From Microbulbifer elongatus (GTDB lineage Bacteria > Pseudomonadota > Gammaproteobacteria > Pseudomonadales > Cellvibrionaceae): a DNA stretch of 64,000 bases. Below the pieces are notes generated by a model that worked only from the letters and a program-made list of their open reading frames with translations, was not told the origin of the DNA and ran no database searches. The stretch covers positions 1,039,994 through 1,103,993 of the forward strand of contig NZ_JAIVKJ010000002.1 of assembly GCF_020524885.1 (NCBI RefSeq), in the 5' to 3' direction. The stretch's first letter is position 1; each line of letters begins with the position of its first letter. Shown one piece after another: positions 37,013-45,908 of the stretch. The position numbers were made by a program, and so were the translations under genes.

Positions 37013-38071
37013 ATGCGTATGCGTAACCAACGCGGTATTTCTCTGGTCGAACTGATGATCTCCATCACCATCGGCCTGATTTTGATGACAGGGGTAGTGC
37101 AGCTGTTTTTATCCAGCCGCGCTACCTTCTCTACCCAGCAGGCCCTTTCCCGCGTGCAGGAAACCGGCCGTTTGGCTATGGAGTTTCTCGCGGATGATAT
37201 CCGTATGGCGGGTTATATGGGGTGTATGAGCCGGAATTTGAATTTCCACAATACCCTGAATAACGCCAGCAGCCTGCAATATGACTTTGGTGTTTCGATT
37301 GAGGGCCTGGATGATGTCGGTGCGACCCCTGACGCTGAGTATCCCGCGAATATCTTGCAAGGCACCGATGCACTGGTCGTCCGCAGTGCCGGCGGAAACA
37401 GTGTCGGAGTGACCAAGAACAATGACAGCGCACAGCTGTTTGCCGAGAACACCGGCGTGACGGCCACCTGTGATACGGGTGAGGATAGCTTCAGTGGGCT
37501 GTGTGAAAACGATATTCTCGTTGTCTCCGACTGTTCCAAAGCGCGGGTTTTTCAGGTGACCAACCTGCAGACGACGGGCGGAACGCTCGAAGTCAATGTC
37601 GTGCATTCTGGTGCGGACGCGGACCCCGGAAATGCCGAGACGTCTTGGGGCGGGAATAGTAATCCGGAAGAAACCTTTGGCCCGGATTCTGAAATCATCA
37701 AGATGAATACCTCGATTTACTACGTCGCCGCTGGTACGTCCGGCATGCCCAGCCTGTGGCAGCAGATTAATGGTGGTACGGCGCAGGAACTACTGGAAGG
37801 CGTGCAGGACATGCAGCTGCTTTATGGTCGTGATACTTCAGGCGATAACGTACCTGATACCTATCAAGAAGCGGATGTAATTACCACAGCCAATGCCTGG
37901 GAAGACGTATCCGCGGTGCGCGTTCAGTTGTTGGTGCAGAGTACCGACGACAATGTGCTTGAGGATGCCCAGCCGTACACGTTTAACGGAACGACCAATA
38001 ATGCCCCCGGCGACCGCCGGTTACGACAGGTATTTATTAACACTGTCGGTATCCGTAGTCGTTTGCCCTGA
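37013..38071 (+). CDS. pilW: Minor pilin PilW
   Basis: 352 aa. Leader MRMRNQRG followed by ISLVELMISITIGLILMTGV, then TFSTQQALSRVQETGRLAME and FLADDIRMAGYMGC, the diagnostic PilW block. A Ca-binding-like turn DTSGDNVPDTYQEAD lies near residue 280. PilW forms part of the pilus tip complex under PilY1. In line with pilV and pilX (29-bp gap). Confidence 0.9.
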   Translation: MRMRNQRGISLVELMISITIGLILMTGVVQLFLSSRATFSTQQALSRVQETGRLAMEFLADDIRMAGYMGCMSRNLNFHNTLNNASSLQYDFGVSIEGLDDVGATPDAEYPANILQGTDALVVRSAGGNSVGVTKNNDSAQLFAENTGVTATCDTGEDSFSGLCENDILVVSDCSKARVFQVTNLQTTGGTLEVNVVHSGADADPGNAETSWGGNSNPEETFGPDSEIIKMNTSIYYVAAGTSGMPSLWQQINGGTAQELLEGVQDMQLLYGRDTSGDNVPDTYQEADVITTANAWEDVSAVRVQLLVQSTDDNVLEDAQPYTFNGTTNNAPGDRRLRQVFINTVGIRSRLP

Positions 38072-38100
38072 TAATCAATAAATGATCGCTGGATAGAATA

Positions 38101-38649
38101 ATGCAAGCTAATTCGAACCTTGGATCGGTTAGTCGCTCGCTCGGGAAACAAAGGGGAATGACCCTTATTGTCGGGCTGATTATGGTGCTGTTAATGACGC
38201 TGGTCGGTATGGCTGCGATTCGCGGCAGCAATATGCAGGAGTTAATGGCCGGTAATATGCGTGATCGCAACCTCGCATTTCAGGCGGCGGAAGCCGGCCT
38301 ACGGCAAGGTGAGAACCTGCTGACCAATGCCACTCTACCTGTATTTGATGGCACAACTGTCGGTTTGTACGACGCCATTGATGGCTCCAGCAGTACCGGC
38401 TTTTGGGACACCTATGGTTGGGCCGCGGCCTCCGCGACGACCAGCATGGGCTTGGAATATGTGACATCCCAGCCGCGCTATGTGATTGAGGAGGTTACCA
38501 GCTCCTCAACTCTGAGTATGGATGGTGGTGCGATCGACTTTGCAAGCACGCTGAAAACCGAAGATACGACTTTTTACCGCGTAACCAGTCGCGGAGAGGG
38601 GGGTACCAATGGTGCCGTCGTTATTCTGCAGTCCACATACAAACGCTGA
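38101..38649 (+). CDS. pilX: Minor pilin PilX
   Basis: 182 aa. Leader ends KQRG, then MTLIVGLIMVLLMTLVGMAA; Glu+5 is replaced (Val), as is usual for the PilX/GspK-like tip pilin. MQELMAGNMRDRNLAFQAAE and AGLRQGE are the conserved segment. It connects PilW/PilV to PilY1. The 21-bp gap to pilY1 suggests one operon. Confidence 0.9.
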   Translation: MQANSNLGSVSRSLGKQRGMTLIVGLIMVLLMTLVGMAAIRGSNMQELMAGNMRDRNLAFQAAEAGLRQGENLLTNATLPVFDGTTVGLYDAIDGSSSTGFWDTYGWAAASATTSMGLEYVTSQPRYVIEEVTSSSTLSMDGGAIDFASTLKTEDTTFYRVTSRGEGGTNGAVVILQSTYKR

Positions 38650-38670
38650 GTTTGGCAGAGGAAAGAATTC

Positions 38671-41600
38671 ATGGCCAAGAATGTGATCATCAAAAAGTTC
38701 AGTAGTGCGTTAGTGGCGACCCTTTTGTCTCTAGGAGCTTCTCACAGCGCTGTCTCCCTGGATCTGGCGCAAAGTCCGCTGTTTCTCAGTAACGGTGCGC
38801 CGCCGAACGTGATGTTTATCATTGATGATTCGGGCTCCATGCATTTTGAAATTACCCCGGAAGAGTATCGACGGGATACAGCTTATATTTTTCCGCGCGC
38901 GGACGGTGTGTATGGGAATAACGGATACAACCAGACTGAAAATGGCGATTATCAGGTACCCACTGTAGATAGTAATAATGCATACAATGCTCTGACCCGA
39001 TCGCCTCAGTACAACAAAAGTTATTATGACCCTTCGGTAACTTATACGCCTTGGGTAAAGTACGACGGGAGCCTGTACCCTAATGCCACACCTAGCTGCG
39101 CATTGCACAATCCCGAAAATACCGGGGACTGTCCCAGTGGTACTGACTCGGTAAATGAAAATGCCCGGGATCTCACGGTGACCAACGGAAACTACAACAG
39201 CAATGGCTGGCGTAGTTGTAGCCAGGGGACTGACGGCAGCATAACCTGCAGCTCGACAAGTGAAGATAAGACTTACTGGCCCGCTACATACTTCTGGCAC
39301 AGCGGAAGCGGTAGCGCGTGGGACTGGGACAACTATTCAAAGGTTGAAATCAGGTCTACTACGGCTACTTACACTGGTCATGACCGCACCGAGCGTACGG
39401 ACTGTATTGCCGGAGTTTGTACCTACGATCAGGAAATCCAGAACTTTGCCAACTGGTATACCTATTATCGCTCGCGCACACTTGCGGCGCGTGCCGGTAT
39501 CGGTCGCGCGTTTTCGGAGCAAGGCGAAGACATGCGCGTTGGTTTTGGCGCCATCAACAAGGGCAATGGTGATGTCGATGGCGTGAATACAGGCACTATC
39601 GTCGATGGCGTGCGAACCTTTTCTGGGTCCAACCGCCAGAACTTTTTCGACGAGCTATACGCCCGAGATGTACCCACTTCCGGTACCCCATTACGGCAGG
39701 CTCTCGATGATGCCGGGCAGTATTTTTCGCGCACCGATAACAAGGGGCCTTGGGGGGCGGACCCCGGTGTGGATGACAGCACTGGGCACCTGGCGTGTCG
39801 CGCCAGCTATACAATCCTGATGACTGATGGCTATTGGAATGGTAACCAGGCCGGCACCGTGGATGCTCGGGCCAACGTTGATGGTACTGCGGGTAGTGAA
39901 ATAACGGGCCCAGAGGGTCAATCGTATACCTATAGCGCGGTATCGCCCTTCTCAGATAGCAACAGTAATACGCTTGCGGATGTTGCTATGTATTACTGGA
40001 GTCGGGATCTGCGAACTGACCTGAGCAATGATGTTCCGGTAAAGGATAGCAGTATTGACCCCGCGTTCTGGCAGCACATGGTCACTTTTGGCGTTGGCTT
40101 GGGGGTGGAAGGCTCTATTGATAGTGACGATGCCTTCGCGGCGATAGAGTCCGGTGACACCATCACCTGGCCTGACCCCAGCTCGGGTAATTCCGACAAG
40201 ATTGATGACTTGTTGCATGCCTCGCTAAATGGTCGCGGTGGCTTCTTTAGTGCTGCAGACCCACAAGCTTTTGCAAGTGATCTGTCAGAGGTACTGGAAA
40301 ACATCGTGGGTCGAACTGACGGCTCTGCGTCTTCGGTAGCGACCAACTCCACCCGTCTTGGTACCGACACCGTGATTTATCAGGCGCTGTTTAACAGCAC
40401 CAACTGGAGTGGTGAGCTGAGGGCCCTGAATCTGAACAGTGACGGTACCGTAGGTTCTACCAAGTGGAAAACGGACGATTCCAAATTCAGCAGCTATGCC
40501 ATGCGTAACATCGTCACTTACAACGGTGGCGGTGTGGACTTTGCCTGGGCCAACCTCTCCACCGCACAGCAGGACGCATTGAAAGACGGTGGTACCGACC
40601 TCGAGGGCCAGGCACGGCTAAACTGGGTGCGCGGGCTGGATGTGACCGGGCTGCGGGATCGCGAATCAATTCTTGGCGATATCGTCAACTCGAGCCCGGT
40701 CTTTGCCGGCGACAAGAAATACAACTTCCACCTGCTTTCCGAGGAACTCGGAGGTCTGGCCTACGAGACTTATTACTCCGGTCAGAAGGAGAATCGCCGA
40801 GATGTGATTTATGTGGGCGCGAATGACGGTATGTTGCACGCGTTTGATGCGTCGACGGGATCTGAATTGTTTGCCTATATCCCATCAGGCGTGTACGAGC
40901 AGCTGGCAGACATGAGCGCCGCGGATTACGGAACCAGTACCAACCCACACGCATACAGTATGGACGGCAAGCTGTTCGTGGGCGATGCGTACGTCAATGG
41001 CGCCTGGAAGAATATTTTAGTGGGCTCTCTGGGTGCTGGCGGCCGGGGTATCTTTGCGCTCGACGTCACCAATCCGGATGGGTTTGACGAGAGTGACGTT
41101 TTGTTTGAACTTACCGAAGCAGAGTTTCCCGGCATCGGTAATATCATCGGCGAGCCAATCATTGCACCCACCAACGACGGCTGGAAGCTAATTTTTGGCA
41201 ATGGCTATAACTCGGAAAATACCCGTGCCCGTCTTATCGCGATAGACCTGAATGATCCGCTCAATGAGACCCAGGTGATTGAGGTGAGCGATGCAAGTAA
41301 CAACGGGCTCGCCGGCCCAGCACTTTTGACCAATGGTGATGGTGAAGTGGTGGCGGCCTACGCCGGCGACCTGTTGGGCAATATGTGGAAGTTTGATCTG
41401 AGTGCCAACAATGCCAGCAACTGGGACGTCGCATTCGGCAACGGTGGCGCCAAGGATCCATTTTTCACCGCGGTTGACCCGAATGGCAAAGTGCAGCCGA
41501 TCACTGCCACCCCGACACTTGGTCTCAACAACCAGATGAGTGGTGCTGTCATGGTGTACTTCGGCACCGGCAGTTATATTTCCAGCGCGGATAATGCGGT

Positions 41601-42117
41601 AGGGGATGTGATAAACAGCTTCTACGCACTGGCGGACCAGGATGCCGTAATTAGTGGCCGTTTGGCGTTGATGGAGAAAAGCATTGCTACACAAGCGGAT
41701 GGAACGCGCGATGTGCAGGACAACGAGACCACTTCATGGTGGGCCAACAAGAAAGGTTGGTACCTGGACTTGAGCTTTGGTGGTAGTGTCACTGGCGAGC
41801 GGATCACCAGTAAACCGCTGCTGGTTTATGATCGTCTGCTGTTCCCGACCCTGATCACCTCATCGGACCCCTGTTCATTTGGTGGCAGCGGCTGGTTGAT
41901 GGAGCTGGTGGCGGTTGGCGACCGCTATGATAGCCACAGCATTTTCGGTGAAGATGGCGTGGAGGTAGATTACGCGGTAATCAGTTATTCTGACATTATC
42001 CGTGGCGGCGAGAAGGCTTATTTGCCAACCAGTAACATCAAAGGTGAACTGGATGTGGAAGAAGGTGACTTCCCGATTGATGCTGTGGGCCGTATGTCCT
42101 GGCGACAGTTGCGATAA
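38671..42117 (+). CDS. pilY1: Type IV pilus tip adhesin/assembly protein PilY1
   Basis: 1148 aa, secreted (signal peptide, about residues 1-30, with SLGASHSAVS at the end). The N-terminal half holds a von Willebrand A-like domain: NVMFIIDDSGSMHFEI carries the MIDAS DxSxS, and ILMTDGYWNGN a later metal ligand. The C-terminal half is the PilY1 beta-propeller (RRDVIYVGANDGMLHAFD, GAWKNILVGSLGAGGRGIFA, LFGNGYNSENTRARLIAID-type blades). PilY1 caps the pilus, promotes extension, and acts in surface sensing. Length is close to the Pseudomonas protein. pilE follows after 12 bp. Confidence 0.94.
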   Translation: MAKNVIIKKFSSALVATLLSLGASHSAVSLDLAQSPLFLSNGAPPNVMFIIDDSGSMHFEITPEEYRRDTAYIFPRADGVYGNNGYNQTENGDYQVPTVDSNNAYNALTRSPQYNKSYYDPSVTYTPWVKYDGSLYPNATPSCALHNPENTGDCPSGTDSVNENARDLTVTNGNYNSNGWRSCSQGTDGSITCSSTSEDKTYWPATYFWHSGSGSAWDWDNYSKVEIRSTTATYTGHDRTERTDCIAGVCTYDQEIQNFANWYTYYRSRTLAARAGIGRAFSEQGEDMRVGFGAINKGNGDVDGVNTGTIVDGVRTFSGSNRQNFFDELYARDVPTSGTPLRQALDDAGQYFSRTDNKGPWGADPGVDDSTGHLACRASYTILMTDGYWNGNQAGTVDARANVDGTAGSEITGPEGQSYTYSAVSPFSDSNSNTLADVAMYYWSRDLRTDLSNDVPVKDSSIDPAFWQHMVTFGVGLGVEGSIDSDDAFAAIESGDTITWPDPSSGNSDKIDDLLHASLNGRGGFFSAADPQAFASDLSEVLENIVGRTDGSASSVATNSTRLGTDTVIYQALFNSTNWSGELRALNLNSDGTVGSTKWKTDDSKFSSYAMRNIVTYNGGGVDFAWANLSTAQQDALKDGGTDLEGQARLNWVRGLDVTGLRDRESILGDIVNSSPVFAGDKKYNFHLLSEELGGLAYETYYSGQKENRRDVIYVGANDGMLHAFDASTGSELFAYIPSGVYEQLADMSAADYGTSTNPHAYSMDGKLFVGDAYVNGAWKNILVGSLGAGGRGIFALDVTNPDGFDESDVLFELTEAEFPGIGNIIGEPIIAPTNDGWKLIFGNGYNSENTRARLIAIDLNDPLNETQVIEVSDASNNGLAGPALLTNGDGEVVAAYAGDLLGNMWKFDLSANNASNWDVAFGNGGAKDPFFTAVDPNGKVQPITATPTLGLNNQMSGAVMVYFGTGSYISSADNAVGDVINSFYALADQDAVISGRLALMEKSIATQADGTRDVQDNETTSWWANKKGWYLDLSFGGSVTGERITSKPLLVYDRLLFPTLITSSDPCSFGGSGWLMELVAVGDRYDSHSIFGEDGVEVDYAVISYSDIIRGGEKAYLPTSNIKGELDVEEGDFPIDAVGRMSWRQLR

Positions 42118-42129
42118 AGAGAGAGAAAA

Positions 42130-42549
42130 ATGAAAAGAGCAGAACGTGGATTTACCCTGATTGAGGTGATGATCGTAGTGGCGATCATCGGCATTATTTC
42201 TGCAATTGCGTATCCTTCCTATATGGAGTCGGTACGCAAGAGTAATCGTGCGGATGCCAAGGCTGCTTTGAATGATGTGTCGCAGCGTCTACAGCGCTGC
42301 TTTACCGCCTATAGTGACTACACCAATGCCAACTGCGCTTTAGGGCAGACACTCGTCGATGGTGATTCGGTCAATTCTGGTGAAAGGATGTATACGGTAA
42401 CCGGCACCCTCACAGCGACGACCTTTACCCTGACCGCCGCACCGGTTACTGGGACAACACAGGCAGGCGACACCAAGTGTGGCAGCCTTACGCTGACTCA
42501 GGCCGGAGTAAAGGGCGCCTCCGGCTCGCTTGGTACCGATTGCTGGTAA
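42130..42549 (+). CDS. pilE: Type IV pilin-like protein PilE (minor pilin)
   Basis: 139 aa. Leader MKRAERG, cleavage before [20 protein letters not shown] with Glu+5; [20 protein letters not shown] follows. Two Cys pairs ([17 protein letters not shown]...C) give the C-terminal disulfide loop. Position after pilY1 and size match the minor pilin PilE of Pseudomonas rather than the major pilin PilA, which is not in the window. Confidence 0.9.
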   Translation: MKRAERGFTLIEVMIVVAIIGIISAIAYPSYMESVRKSNRADAKAALNDVSQRLQRCFTAYSDYTNANCALGQTLVDGDSVNSGERMYTVTGTLTATTFTLTAAPVTGTTQAGDTKCGSLTLTQAGVKGASGSLGTDCW

Positions 42550-42567
42550 ATATTCAGGGATTTAAAG

Positions 42568-42616
42568 CGTGATTTTTTGAGAATCACGGAGAGAGTGACC
42601 CGGCTTCGTGCCGGGT
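42568..42616. terminator. Paired hairpins between pilE and pilR
   Basis: CGTGATT/AATCACG (42568-42588) and ACCCGGC-TTCGT-GCCGGGT (42598-42616) are two stems between convergent genes. U-tracts are weak, so termination is probable rather than certain; the second stem touches the pilR stop. Confidence 0.5.
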
Positions 42617-44040
42617 TATTCGTTTTCCAGCCCCAGCTTTTTCAGCCGGTACCGCAATGATCGGAAGCTGATCCCCAGTTTTTCCGCTGCAGCGGTTTTG
42701 TTCCAGTGGGTCTGTTGTAAAGCGGACTCGATAGCGTCCCGTTCGATGGTCTGCAGGAAATCATCCAGGGTATCAAACCCAGCGACGGCAAACTGTCCGG
42801 CATAGGCCTCGCGGGGTGAATCCCACAGTTCTTCAGCGGGGGCCGCATGGCTCAGGTCGATGACTTTTTCCAGGTCTTCGTCGGCGGGTGCCGGCGGGGG
42901 GGCGGTCAGGTCGAGATCCTCGGCCCGAATGGTGCTTGACTCACACAGCGCCAGCGCACGCTCCAGAATATTCTCCAGTTCGCGCAGGTTGCCAGGGAAG
43001 TGGTAACCCCGCAGTGCGGAAATGGCATCGGCGCTTGCTCTGGGGGGAATGCCCTGGGTGCTTTGCGTAATGCGACGCAGCAGGTAGCGAGTCAGTAAGG
43101 GGATATCATCTATCCGGGTGCGCAGAGGGGGCACCGTCAGTTCAATCACATTAATGCGGAAGTAGAGATCACTGCGAAACAAACCGTTGCGTGTTTCGTT
43201 GGCGAGGTTTTTCTGCGTACTGCTCATTACCCGGATATTCACGGGCCTTGATGACTCGCCGCCACTGGGTGGGAAGCGCTTACTTTCAATGGTCTCCAGA
43301 AGCTTTATCTGAACCTCTTGAGGGAGCGCGGTGACTTCATCGAGGTACAGGGTGCCGCCATTGGCAGCGTGCAGAAGCCCACCCTTATCTTGATCGTCAT
43401 TGCTTCCACCAAACAACAGCGGTTCCAGCTGCTGTGGCGGAATGGAAGAGCAGTGGACGGTCACAAACGGCTTTTCCGATCTGGGTCCCAGCTCATGAAT
43501 GCAGCGGGCGGTCAGTTCCTTTCCGGCACCGCTTTCCCCTCTAATATGCACGGGGGCATCGCTACGAGCGACTTTCTCAATGGCGGTACGCAGAGCCTGA
43601 ATAGCCAGGGATTGCCCCTGCAGCAGGGGTGGAAATTCCTGCTGTTGGAAGAAGCGATCCTCGCCGAGGCGCAGCGCCAGTTGCACCAGGGCGCGGAGGC
43701 GCTCGAGGTTGACCGGTTTGCTGACGAAGTCAAAGGCACCGAGTTTTAGCGCACTGATCGCGGTGTCCATATTGCCGTGTGCAGTTATGACGGCGACGGG
43801 GATAGATTGGTCTTTCGGGCGGTCCCGAATAGTTTCCACGAGTTCCAGACCGTCACCATCAGGCAGTCGCATGTCGGTCAGGCAAAAATCGTATTGCTTT
43901 TCCGACAGGCGTCTGCGGGCTTCTGCAATGGACATAGCCACGTCGGCACGAACGTTCATTCGGCGCAACGTCATTGAGATAAGGTCGCAGATATCGGGTT
44001 CATCATCTACGACCAGGGCGATGGGTTGACGGTCGGTCAT
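42616..44040 (-). CDS. pilR: NtrC-family response regulator PilR, with degenerate sigma54 loop
   Basis: 474 aa. Receiver domain (phosphoacceptor Asp in FCLTDMRLPDGDG, about residue 56; LKLGAFDFVSKPVNL), AAA+ domain with Walker A GESGAGKE (about 168) and Walker B GGTLYLDEV, arginine finger RSDLYFRINVIEL, and a Fis-type HTH at the C-terminus (KTAAAEKLGISFRSLRYRL). The stretch where GAFTGA should occur reads LLFGGSNDDQDKGGLLHAAN, so the sigma54-contact loop is not recognisable. The gene is otherwise intact and paired with pilS (40-bp gap). PilR normally activates pilA; here its mechanism may differ. Confidence 0.88.
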   Translation of the reverse strand: MTDRQPIALVVDDEPDICDLISMTLRRMNVRADVAMSIAEARRRLSEKQYDFCLTDMRLPDGDGLELVETIRDRPKDQSIPVAVITAHGNMDTAISALKLGAFDFVSKPVNLERLRALVQLALRLGEDRFFQQQEFPPLLQGQSLAIQALRTAIEKVARSDAPVHIRGESGAGKELTARCIHELGPRSEKPFVTVHCSSIPPQQLEPLLFGGSNDDQDKGGLLHAANGGTLYLDEVTALPQEVQIKLLETIESKRFPPSGGESSRPVNIRVMSSTQKNLANETRNGLFRSDLYFRINVIELTVPPLRTRIDDIPLLTRYLLRRITQSTQGIPPRASADAISALRGYHFPGNLRELENILERALALCESSTIRAEDLDLTAPPPAPADEDLEKVIDLSHAAPAEELWDSPREAYAGQFAVAGFDTLDDFLQTIERDAIESALQQTHWNKTAAAEKLGISFRSLRYRLKKLGLENE

Positions 44041-44080
44041 ATTCGTCGGCGTTATTATTGATCGACAATCACAAACTTCA

Positions 44081-45769
44081 TTAGAAAATCTGTTCTACGT
44101 TAGCGAACTCTACCCTGAAGCAACTGCGCTTATGGCGGTCTCTACAACAGTACAGGTTCGCCCGGGTAGATTCGCATAATTCGCGGGCGATATACAGTCC
44201 CAGTCCTGCACCGGAAGGTTCGGTTGTGAAAAAGGGCTCAAATATTTTGTCCTTGTGCTCCTCGGCGACACCAGGGCCGATGTCGACAAAGTCCATCTGC
44301 GCGCACTCGCGCTGAGGATTGAAATGGACGCTTACGATAGCAAAATATTCACCTGTGGCCTTGCGAGAGTGGCGCACGGCGTTGTTGCATAAATTGGTTG
44401 CCACCTGTGCCATCTGATCGGGATCGAAGCGCGCGTATACCGGTTTAACCGGTAAGATCAGCGAAATCTGGTATTCCTCTGGAGATTCCCTATGGTAATC
44501 CTGCAGGAACTGCTTCACCCACTGACATAAATCGAGCACTTCGGTTTTTGGCGCCTGTCTGCGTGACAGCTGCATGACATTTTCTATTATCTGGTTTACT
44601 CGCCGGCTGTGCCTGCTGATGATCTCGGTAAGCTGTCGATCTTCACCTGTAATAGAAGTGGACTCGGCAAGTAGTTCCGCAGCGTGGTTGATGGCACTCA
44701 GAGGATTGCGTACCTCGTGGGCGATTGAGCCGGTAAGGCGGCCCAGGGAGGCAAGTTTCAACTGCTGGGCCTGCTGGGTCAGTTTGCGATTGTCTTCCAG
44801 AAAGACCAGGGTGCTGTCCCGCATATTGCTGGTCAGCTCGGTGAGGCTCGCGCGGATATCTGCTTGCCCGGCACCTTTGATTACCCCGCTGGCGCCCTTG
44901 GCCTGTTGCCGCAGTTTTACCAGACTTTCGAGTAACTCGTTTCCGGGCTGGCCGCCGCTCAAATGTTGATGACCGAGCAGCTGCTGCGCTGCGCGGTTGA
45001 TCAGTTCTGTCTTACCATTTTCATTTAGTACCATTACTCCGGTGCGCATCTGCGCAACAATTTGTTGGGTGAGCCTTTGTTGTCTCACTGCCTGCCTGCG
45101 TTCTTTCTCCGCCTTTTCATTGGCCAAGCGGATGTGGGCGGACAGGTACTGCAGTGCGGTTACGCAAGTGAACAGGAGTATCCCCAGGCTGCCCGCCGAG
45201 ACAATATCCTGGGTGCCCGCCTGGCCATACAGTATGCGGAACAGTTGCTGTGTAATGACCGCAATACTGGCGATGGCGGCGAGGAAGGCACCCATGCGTC
45301 GATCGAGGAGTAGTGACCCCACGGCACAGGTAGTGAGCAGCAGATAGCCGGTACCGGAGTTTAGGCCGCCACTGGCCTGTATCAACAATAGAAAGGCGAG
45401 TATGTCGCAGCTAAGGATACTGCCGATCCGCACCGGGCTGGTGCGAAACTGACTAGGGTAGAGAAACAGCAGCCAGGCGATATTCAGAATCGCGTAGCTA
45501 ATGGCGGTATTGAAGTACAGTGCGGGAAACAGTGTGCCTACTGCGCCGCGGCTCAGCCCGGAAGCGAATAGCCCCAGCAGGATCAAGGCGATGACCACGC
45601 GGTACCATGCATATATTTTCAGCAGATCCCGCGGCAGCAAGTTGAGCTGGAAGCCGCCACCGACGGGTGGTGGTTGGCTCGTGGAAGTTGGTCTTGGGGA
45701 TGTTTCCGTCGCTGAACCCGCTGGGGGTATACCATCGCGTTCGGAAGCGCTGATAGGGCGGCTGCTCAC
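44081..45769 (-). CDS. pilS: Sensor histidine kinase PilS
   Basis: 562 aa. A Pro/Ser-rich N-terminal 40 residues precede about six membrane helices (residues 50-215), typical of PilS, which senses pilin in the membrane. A PAS-like segment (TGVMVLNENGKTELINRAAQ), the H box SIAHEVRNPLSAINHA (His about 350), an N box (NLCNNAVRHSRKA) and G boxes (DIGPGVAEEHKDKIFEPFFT, GAGLGLYIARELC) follow. It phosphorylates PilR. Divergent from nadE. Confidence 0.92.
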   Translation of the reverse strand: MSSRPISASERDGIPPAGSATETSPRPTSTSQPPPVGGGFQLNLLPRDLLKIYAWYRVVIALILLGLFASGLSRGAVGTLFPALYFNTAISYAILNIAWLLFLYPSQFRTSPVRIGSILSCDILAFLLLIQASGGLNSGTGYLLLTTCAVGSLLLDRRMGAFLAAIASIAVITQQLFRILYGQAGTQDIVSAGSLGILLFTCVTALQYLSAHIRLANEKAEKERRQAVRQQRLTQQIVAQMRTGVMVLNENGKTELINRAAQQLLGHQHLSGGQPGNELLESLVKLRQQAKGASGVIKGAGQADIRASLTELTSNMRDSTLVFLEDNRKLTQQAQQLKLASLGRLTGSIAHEVRNPLSAINHAAELLAESTSITGEDRQLTEIISRHSRRVNQIIENVMQLSRRQAPKTEVLDLCQWVKQFLQDYHRESPEEYQISLILPVKPVYARFDPDQMAQVATNLCNNAVRHSRKATGEYFAIVSVHFNPQRECAQMDFVDIGPGVAEEHKDKIFEPFFTTEPSGAGLGLYIARELCESTRANLYCCRDRHKRSCFRVEFANVEQIF

Positions 45770-45908
45770 TTTTTATTCTCTTTTCGTGAGTGGGTACTGT
45801 GCGCCAGGGTGTTATGTCCTGGTCGGGGCGGCAGTGTTCGGGCCCGCAGATATTGTTTGCCCGGGCTCCGCAGCTACAATAGCCGCCTGAAATCTATGGG
45901 GTATAAAG

